Source of the DNA: Amborella trichopoda
Taxonomy: Eukaryota; Streptophyta; Magnoliopsida; Amborellales; Amborellaceae
Length of the DNA stretch: 64,000 nucleotides
Direction of reading: 5' to 3'
Assembly: GCF_000471905.2 (NCBI RefSeq)
Contig: NW_006498233.1
Coordinates: 3,450,698 to 3,514,697, forward strand
The position numbers and the translations under genes were made by a program. A model generated the notes under the pieces. That model saw nothing but the letters and a program-made list of their open reading frames with translations, searched no databases and was not told where the DNA came from. Shown here in pieces: positions 56,314 to 64,000 of this stretch (its first letter is position 1; every line of letters begins with the position of its first letter).

Positions 56314-57192
56314 ACATTGAGGCCTCATATTCATTCCAAAAATTTCATGTCATTTTCTCACCAACCCTAACTCCTTCAATCGCCATTCCATAAACTCCTC
56401 TCTCTCTTAGCTCTTTGACATGAGCACTCATGTTGTCCATATCAAGCCTCAACATTTGGTTCTCATTCAGAGTGGCTCGCCATGCTTGACCGAAATCCAA
56501 TGCCAGAAATTCCAAGCACCATCTAGGGAGAGAGAAGTTGCTACTCAAGCCCAGCTTCAAGCCCCATAGTTCAATATGCTTATTTACTCGAGTCACTGAT
56601 TTGTTGTTGCATGACTTCCCTCTGCCTTCCATTGCTCGAACAAGCTACGGATCTATTTTTCATTACTTCTATTGCTTCCTTGGGGTCACCTGGGTATTGC
56701 GTGACTTCAGCTTGTTTCATGTTTTTGCTTGACTTCACGTTGATACAAAGCCCTTGTTTCATATTTTTGCATGACTTCACCTTGATAAAACCTTGGTACT
56801 TGAGGTTCCCTGCCTCTCCACTTGACTTCCCTACCTCTCTAAAGGATTAATGAGAGTGGTGAAAGAAGAAGAAACTATTCTATGCGAAACCTACCTCTAA
56901 AAATCTAAAAAAAAATCGACCCAATGAAACTTGATATCATCTGCAAAACAACCATGGAGTCATGTTTCGACTCTCTGACCTGACTCTCTACCTAATCATG
57001 CTCCCCTCTAATGCCAGACTCTTTGAGCATGGACTCTGAAAATAGCTGATCTGCCCCATTAACAGCTACCGTGTCATGTTTTCGACTCTCGGATTTATTT
57101 TGGATCCTACTGCTATCAACTCCGAATCTAACTTCCAACTGTGTTTGTTGATCCGCTGCTAGTTTTTGTTGGCTCTTCCAAGTGGCTCCTAT

Positions 57193-57507
57193 TTGATAAT
57201 CAAATTTCTCGATCCTGGTTGATGATCAAATTTTTCATTACTTGATTATGTTTAATGATTGAGTTTTTCATTGCTCAATCTTATTGGATGATGGAGTTTT
57301 CTATTACTCTATCTTGTTTGATGATTGTGTTTTTCGTTACTCAATCTTGTTTGGTGATCATGTTTTTCGTGACTCGATCATGTTTGATGATCGTGCTTTT
57401 TGTTATTTGATCATGTCTATTGATCAAGTTTTTCATTACTCGATCTTGGATGTTCTGAATGCCTATTTGTCAGCTATTAATCGAGTTTTTCATTACTCGA
57501 TCCCAGA
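57193..57507 (+). repeat. 33 bp minisatellite, about 8 units, with self-pairing units
   Basis: Units of GATGATTGAGTTTTTCATTA and ACTCAATCTTGTTT type recur at about 33 bases from 57,193 to 57,448. One isolated unit follows at 57,478-57,507. TCGAGT and ACTCGA in a unit can pair around TTTTCATT. Because 33 is a multiple of three, a + strand frame (57,284-57,532) reads an 11-residue repeat of form DD-VF-YSI-F. There is no evidence that it is translated. Confidence 0.85.
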
Positions 57508-57653
57508 TGTTTCTGAGGTCGTTTGTTCCTAAGGTCTACCGCTTTTATGTGCTTAATGTTCAAGCAATCAATGATTATTGTTCAAGCAATCTGAGCATGG
57601 AGACCACTACTTCTATCGGTCACCATATAAACCTGAAGATCCAACTCATTCAT

Positions 57654-60600
57654 TTATTGTTCAAACTCCAGGTCATCATCTGTGAAGGCTATTGGAGTGG
57701 GTGTTGTGAGTTGGTTGATCATTCCACTCAATTCTTCTAGCGTTGTAACAGGCGAAACATGGGTCTTCTGGAGGACCTTCTCAATATGGAGTCCATGTGT
57801 TGGAGAGTTCATGAACAACTCCAAAATCGAAATCGGAGCTTGGATCTTGCTAAAGTGGTCCAGTAGATCATATGCAGTTGAATCCTCTTGGGATTTGTTG
57901 GTGGAGGAGGATGCATATGCTGGCCAACTAGTTTTGTCGGCTGATGACCCTATCCTTTCTACCAGGGTTTTTGCCATTAACCTAGTTGGCTTGAAGATGT
58001 GCCCCTTCCTTATTAGTGAGCCATCTTCGTCGACACCTATCATGAGAAGGTTGCCTCTATGAAAATGATAGGCTCTGTTCACATGTTCTTCAATGATGAA
58101 GCTCCTTTGGGGGCTATATTGCCCCAATCAATGGAGTGATGTTTACATCTAGTTGTTCATAATTATATTCATCATATTTTTGTGGATGTTCCATAGCTTT
58201 GTCCAAAGGAGGTCCCCTAAGAAGCTCCAACAAGTCAAGCTGACCTTGTTAGGTCATTTTACTATTGGCAGTGGGGAGTATGAACTAGGCAGGATCATCT
58301 TCTTGTTGATCATCATCAATCATGAGGATGACCACACTCCCTTGCGGATTGTCTTTTACTTCAATATTATCAGTGGTATCTTTGTTGTCAGGGAGGGGAT
58401 TGATGAAAACTCCTATCGATTGATTGGACTCATTCACACGTTTGCTTAGCTTTAACACATAAATGGCACCCTTATCAATGAGTCCTTGGAGGACACGTCT
58501 AAAGTGTTTGCAATCTTGTATATCATGTGTGTGATCGTATGCCATTTGCACCACTTCAACTTATCTTTTGCTTCATGTGGGGCCTAACTATGTGGGTAGG
58601 TTTTTCTAAAGGCGCTTGTTGAGAACTTGGCTAGTCAGTTTTTTTTATTAGCGTGAAGTTCATATCTTGCCATAGTCTCTTAGAAGTCTTTCCTCCTGTC
58701 ACCCTATGTTGATTCTTTTCATTCTAAAGAATCTACTTGGACAATCGAACAATATCTTACGGATTGTCATTGAAGACAATCTCATTGGCTTGACTACTGC
58801 CATTTCTTTTCTTGTTGTTGTAGTTACTCTTCTTATTTGAAGAAGAGATTACAATCTTGTTCTCCATGAGCACAACACTAAATGCAACAATCTTGATCCT
58901 TTCAAAGAGGGCTGCTCTCTTTAGCATTGATTGAAGGAGAAGGGTGGAGTTCCATGACTAAAGAAAGTCATATATTTAGTGGGGAGCATTCTTTAATCTT
59001 CAAAGGTTCAGAGAGTTTACCTTGATGAACCTTGCAATTGCATCTCAAAATCGGGTGACATAGTTAGAGAACACTTCACCATGCTTTTGATTAATAGCCT
59101 ATAACTCTATGAGAGTGACAGGTCTTGGTTTGGCCCTTTAATAATATGAGGTGAAACACTTGAATATTTTATAAGGGATAATATGTAGGAAATTCTTCAT
59201 GATGTCTCAGTGTTAGAGTAGAGCTTCTCCGGATAGGTTGCATTGGAACATTGTCTTATTATGACTCTGATAATCCTATAGGGCTGCGACCGTCAATAAG
59301 TAGGCAGTGACATGTGCATCGGGGTTCCCTTTTCTAATAAACTTGGTTTGAAACTCAAGGAACATGAACCCATAAGGGCTGAGGGTGTCCTCTACATTAT
59401 CCTTTAGGGTAAGGCATCGTGAAATCCCATTCTTGCTAGAGCATTTGCGACGGCTATCATGTGGGTTGTTGGTAGAATGGTAACCTCACCAATGAACTGG
59501 TTGGCAGGCATACATTGATGGGAATACCTATATGATAGGAGAGGAACTATCTAGGTAGTTTATTAGTTCGAGTGTCTCGAAAGACCTTATGAAGTTCAGC
59601 TCTGTGGGTAGACTGACCTAGAAGCTCCCTAACATGCTACGAGTTAGGCTGCATGACTGGGGATGACCAGTTCGAAATTTGGCCAATTTGTTTTTGTGGT
59701 CAACCTAAATTATTAGCATACACTCTAGCTGATTGATGGGCAAAGGCTTGTATATTATAGCCTTGATCAGCTAAAGAATTCAAAAAGCTTGCACATCAAG
59801 GTTTTCTTGAAATCGACTAATAATAATGCCTTCCTGCCCTACGACATTCAATTGCGAACGAGGAGTATCCTTAGTGGTGCTATGGTGATTAGACGCTTAA
59901 CTTGCAGTCCTAGGCATGTCGAGGCCCTGACTGGCCAGGCCGTGGATTTTGTGGTTTATAGAATCACATGGATCCTAGTAGTGTGATGGGTAATTGGAAA
60001 GGGTGTGGACCTCATTTGCTATGCCTTGGTGTATATTAGATTGGGTAGTGATTCCAAGTTCTTGGAATATCAACGTTGCCCTAATCCCTTGGCTATTGAG
60101 GGTGGTCCTAGAATTGAATACTTCATGACGATGGGTCGTCCTATGAGATCTTCAAGGATAGCAACATGTAGTTCTGGCCGATAAACTATGGATCCCTTTA
60201 CACATGAGTTTGATTGCCTATGAGCCTAGGGGCATGTCCATGGCATACTAAAATATATTGCTTCTAGGATTCATGTATACGTTTTCAAACCCAAGCAAGG
60301 ATGATATGGTTGACTCAATGTCAGAATCGCCACAGACATTGACTCGACAAAGAGATATCTCCTGGCGATGACTCACTACAAGCCACACAAAATACTTGAC
60401 AACTTTGCCCTAAGTTTCTAGAGTAAGGTAGGTATGGTGGGGTTCCTAACTAGCAAAATTTTGAAATATAATTAGGTTCGACTGGTACCCACCTACGTCA
60501 AAGCCTACCATAAATGGAGTTCTTCAGTCCTACTATATGTGGGTTCATTTTAGAATAAGAATGAATGGAGTTGGAATCCACATTAATTCGAATGCTATTA

Positions 60601-60883
60601 GTGTGTCGATAGGTAATATCAACCAAAATCCAAGCTATTAAGACATGAAAAAAATGAGAAGAGGTAGGATACACAAGTAATTGAATCTTATCATGGATTA
60701 GGAATGAAAAACCACATATGTGTTTACACAAGATTATGAGACTTATAGAACTAATCAAAGTTTATTTTGTCTAAGATCATTTCCAAACTTAAGATTTAAA
60801 AGAGTCGAATAGGTGGGTCCCGTCAAAATTAGATCTATAGAGAAATCAGCCTCAAAGACCTATTCTTTTAAATCTGCGGCCAT
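57654..60883 (-). pseudogene. Ty3/gypsy gag to protease-leader remnant
   Basis: On the minus strand a start MAADLKE at 60,883 is followed at once by a stop, and gag similarity builds up downstream. FIRKGNPDAHVTAYLLTV near 59,320 and RPVTLIEL...QKHGEVFSNYVTRF near 59,120-59,030 match the gag core. The frame at 58,554-58,285 has YDHTHDIQDCKHFRRVLQGL and later NPLPDN, the HxTEDC...LI-G...NPLP region. The frame at 58,127-57,654 ends with YDLLDHFSKIQAPISILELF, TTLEELSGMINQL and IAFTDDDLE, which precede the protease. Protease and later domains are absent. Many stops make it dead. It belongs to a gypsy element of a different subgroup from that at 37-41 kb. Confidence 0.82.
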
Positions 60884-62540
60884 GCTAGCTTAGGTAGTGT
60901 GAAATCTGAAAGAAAGAAAAATAACGGAATAAAAATAATGAGAAAATAAGAACAATAAATCTACTAAAACAAATAAATATAAATGATGATAAAACTAAAG
61001 AAAATAATAGAGCAAACCACGCCATAAACAAAAAAGAAATAAAAACTAAGACGACAAGATAATATCAATAAAAAACGAAGAGAATAATGAAGAAAGTAGG
61101 AATAATAGATTAAAATGAAGAAAATAAAGAAAACAATAAAAAATAATAAATGAACTAATATAAAAGAAAGAAGAACCCGGAAGGTTGGGTCCTTAGGCTC
61201 GGTACCTAGAGTTGGACCTAGATCAAATAATAAAGATTAAGTCTTTACTCCTTGATCTTTGAGATTGACGATCTTGAATGATTGATTATGATTGATTACA
61301 TTCCTGGGAAGAGACAGATGCCTATTTGTTTACGTTTAAGGATTTTAATGACTGCAAAGGATTATATTTTTCTCTATGAAATTGGTTGGAGCAAGGTCCA
61401 TAAACTAGGGTTTGAATGGCCTAGTCTAGGGTTTGAAGGCTGCATGTTTTGATGACTAGGGATTAGGGTTAGCGTCTCTGTTTGCATCAAAGTATGTTAA
61501 AACGGTTGGAAAAAGACTCTTCATAGGCAAAATACACCCCAAAATAGGAAGGCAATGATCTGGAGCAAATCCAGAGGTGACACATGGGTTGCGCGATGGT
61601 ATACGGTGCAAAATTTCTTTCTCCTGCACCACATATTGTAGCATAGAAATATTTCCCCTTTGGTTTTTACAAGTTTGTTCCAGAGATCATGTTGAGTCCA
61701 ATTGTGGTGGCCTGAAAAAAAATCAAATACTTTGTTAAGGCTGCCATCTACCATTTTTGTTCTTTTCGATATATAAAAAAAAGGCCCTTTCCTGGGATAT
61801 TGGTTTCTTAACATGGAGATTTGATGATATTGTCCTACCTATCTTAAAATTTTGGAATATTTGACTTTCTAAAATAAGCCATTTAGGATATTTGGGATAA
61901 TATTGGGAATATTTGGAGGATATTTAGTTTCCTAAATGGATTTTGGAATATCTAAGGAATTCAAAAACCAAGATAGAAGAGAGAATTGGGGGGTCTACTG
62001 GGATTCTAGATAGCAACACATTATTAACATTGTCAGTGACACGATCGTCGATGTTTTTCAGGTCCCTTTGGCACACGAAGCTCTGTAGTGTTTTCTTCTA
62101 TTTTCTTTTCGATGCTTTGGACGGCATTTGGGAAAGTTACATAGGTTTTCTAAAGAGTTCACATTACCACGATGCAACTTGACATAACCCATGGTGAGTA
62201 CCAAAAAAATGTTTACAGCAGAATCAATCCCGAATGACTTTTGTGATCAATGCTTACTTCGCCTTAAACTTTTTATTTTTTTGAAGCACAAGGAGTGGAT
62301 CCTATCGAGTTATGGCCCAAGGAAAGGTTCATTTTGTAGGTAAACTGATCCCTCTGTGGACCACCAATTGTATCAGTTGGTCTTGCACTAGAGTAGAGCC
62401 AAAACACATAATACATAACAAAGGAAAGAAATATAGAAGAAATAAGAAACAAGATCCCTATGCGAAGCCAGGCCAGGTGCCTAGAGTCAAGGACCTAGAT
62501 TAGACTACTTCAAATGTGCTTTTTTAACTCATTTCAATGA
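60884..62540. other. A-rich leader and unassigned sequence upstream of the gypsy gag
   Basis: From 60,905 to 61,160 the + strand is almost all A with scattered AATAA and AAGAA; on the minus strand this is a T-rich leader before the gag start, as in many plant gypsy elements. Phrases T[A/G]CCTAGAGT[T/C][G/A]-GGACCTAGAT occur at 61,200 and 62,478 in direct orientation, each after an AAGAAA stretch, hinting at a duplicated segment. I could not define LTRs. Confidence 0.45.
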
Positions 62541-63550
62541 GAACTTGTTGGGATTGTGTGGCCATTTAAAGGCCATATGAGAGTATGTATTGAAAACTTT
62601 ATATCTAGTGATACGATAGCTCGAGTGGGAGTGTGGTATCGATGCACTATGTGGCATTTTTTATGTCATAACTCACTTGAGTTTCGATAGGCTAGGCTAG
62701 GCTTAGGTTGATGTCTGAAACCCTTAGCCCTTGACCTATAGTGCAACTATTAAGGATTTGTAGGGTCATTCCTTGATGCGGTGGAGAGATGCTCAGGGTG
62801 GTTGGGCAGGGGACTGTGTGTGACCCTTGTATAAGATGGTTTGCTTAAAAGGACAAGGGTCAAGTTCCTCATCATTAGCATCACACAACATATATATTAG
62901 ATAGTCATCTGGGAAGCAGTCAATTAGGGGTGTCATGCACAGTGCGGAAGAGATGTCTCCTGACAGCATTGGATCATATTGGAAAGTCCTATGAGATAGT
63001 GTGCTAAATGAGACCTGGACATGTCCTCAAGGAGGAACCTATAATCCATAGTCTAGGATCATGTTCTCTTCATTTATTGTCTAGTTTTGATAGACCAATC
63101 ACGAACCCCTGCGATTGGTTGTAGAAAATGGGTTTCATTGGGTTGGTTTGAGAAGACAATATTGGGATACAATTTTTTAAAAAGATGGAGGGCCTCAGTA
63201 TATTTGTGGTATCATCTAATTCCCATCAAATTCATTTCTAATATGTTTAAATATATTTTATTTAAATTTATAAATATTAAATAAATTTTAAAAGCAGTCT
63301 AGATATTTTATTTTCCTAAAAAGGAATTTAAAGTAAAAAATAAATTTCTTGAATTTTAAACTTTCAAAGATAAACAAAAAATACTTATTGGACTCTAAAA
63401 ATTATTGTATTATTTTATAAAATAACTAGAATGTGGGGGCACATGCGTGATGGTGATCCACCATATGGAATCCTTCTAGGTGGGGGCGTAGGGCCCTCTT
63501 GGGACCCACATGGGTGGCATGCCCCACCTCCTCCTTTTTTTCTCTCTTGA
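62540..63550 (+). mobile_element. Partial second copy of the LARD-like element
   Basis: The segment 62,550-62,930 aligns with 10,540-10,973: AAAGGCC[A/T]TATGAGAG[T/C]ATGTA, then GGACTGTGTG...GACCCTTGT, and ATAGT[C/T]-T near the end. The LTR appears to start at TGTCATGCAC (62,931) after an AGGGG polypurine tract. Further LTR matches are CCCATCAAATT and ATTAAATAAATTTTA-type blocks up to about 63,530. After that similarity fades. Only the 3' part of the interior and the start of the LTR are recognisable. Confidence 0.65.
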
Positions 63551-63890
63551 CTTGCACAACAAGTCTTCTAGAAGGTTTTTTTTGTAGAATGATCTTTGAA
63601 GAATGCTTGATTGATTTTGAAAAGGGAAAGTGTCTAGATTGATTGAAATCGATATTGTGAATTACTTTATCTTTCAGTTTAGGAAACTAATGGATTATTT
63701 TCAACACATTTCATTTAATCATAATGGCTAGACTAAGAAATATAAAAGTAAGGTCTCTTTACCTCACAGATCTCCAAGATTACAGTCAGGATTGAGTCTC
63801 CATAATAATGGCAAACCTAAGACCCCAAAACCTTAGTTTTGCACTGGAAATATGCTCTATGGGGATAAGTTCTAACCAGATCGGACATTA

Positions 63891-63892
<2 letters not shown>

Positions 63893-63961
<69 letters not shown>

Positions 63962-64000
63962 CTACTACGTACTACGTACTACGTACGTACGTACGTACGT
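63893..64000. repeat. Compound microsatellite, (CT)33 then (ACTACGT)n and (ACGT)n
   Basis: Thirty-three CT units without interruption (63,893-63,958) pass through ACTCTACT into ACTACGT repeats and finally pure ACGT repeats that reach the window edge. ACGT is self-complementary, so that part can fold on itself. The array may continue beyond the window. Confidence 0.95.

Noticed and set aside
63893-64000. Telomere-like or origin-like terminal repeat
   Set aside because: The units (CT, ACGT) are simple microsatellites and not the plant telomere TTTAGGG; the array is at the window edge only because the window was cut there.

Overview
The window looks like nuclear DNA of a flowering plant: AT-rich, full of decayed retroelements of plant type (Ty1/copia and Ty3/gypsy with LTRs, an L1-type LINE with an RNase H tail), plant MITEs with PIF/Harbinger or Mutator-like target duplications, and no dense gene content. 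The species cannot be named from the sequence. I found no host protein-coding gene, tRNA or rRNA that I could defend. Every coding trace I recognise is a broken transposable-element gene, and all alignments were made by eye.

Left part (1-17.6 kb). A long fold-back element (341-772) and a PIF/Harbinger-like element (2,238-3,061) are followed by a non-coding LTR retrotransposon (5,563-12,839). It has about 1.5 kb LTRs, an initiator-Met-type primer site and a diverged array of about 190 bp units inside. Its right LTR carries a Mutator-like MITE with a 9 bp target duplication (12,028-12,419). Two more copies of another MITE family follow at 13.3-14.3 kb.

Middle part (17.6-50.7 kb). A minus-strand LINE (about 25.2 to 17.7 kb) has its ORF1 interrupted by an internally deleted copia element (22,174-23,942). 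Next is a copia element of 24.8 kb with a perfect 5 bp target duplication (25,881-50,727). It is this long because a solo LTR of a Tat/Ogre-like gypsy element landed in its 5' leader, inside an 18 bp minisatellite. That LTR was in turn split by a second Tat/Ogre-like element of 15.9 kb (28,030-43,947, minus strand). The inner element keeps gag, a protease with a stop codon at its active site, and the end of integrase; reverse transcriptase, RNase H and most of integrase are gone. Its LTRs and 3' region hold many different minisatellites.

Right part (50.7-64 kb). It holds a second Harbinger-like element (51,860-53,211), a copia LTR with primer site (ending 56,154), a 33 bp minisatellite, a decayed gypsy gag on the minus strand (57.7-60.9 kb), a second partial copy of the non-coding LTR element (62.5-63.55 kb), and a compound CT/ACGT microsatellite that runs off the end.

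I see no new protein system. The most unusual features are structural: the three-layer nest, the split minisatellite, loss of the promoter module from one LTR of the inner element, and hairpin-forming repeats in its LTRs whose stem halves seem to change together.
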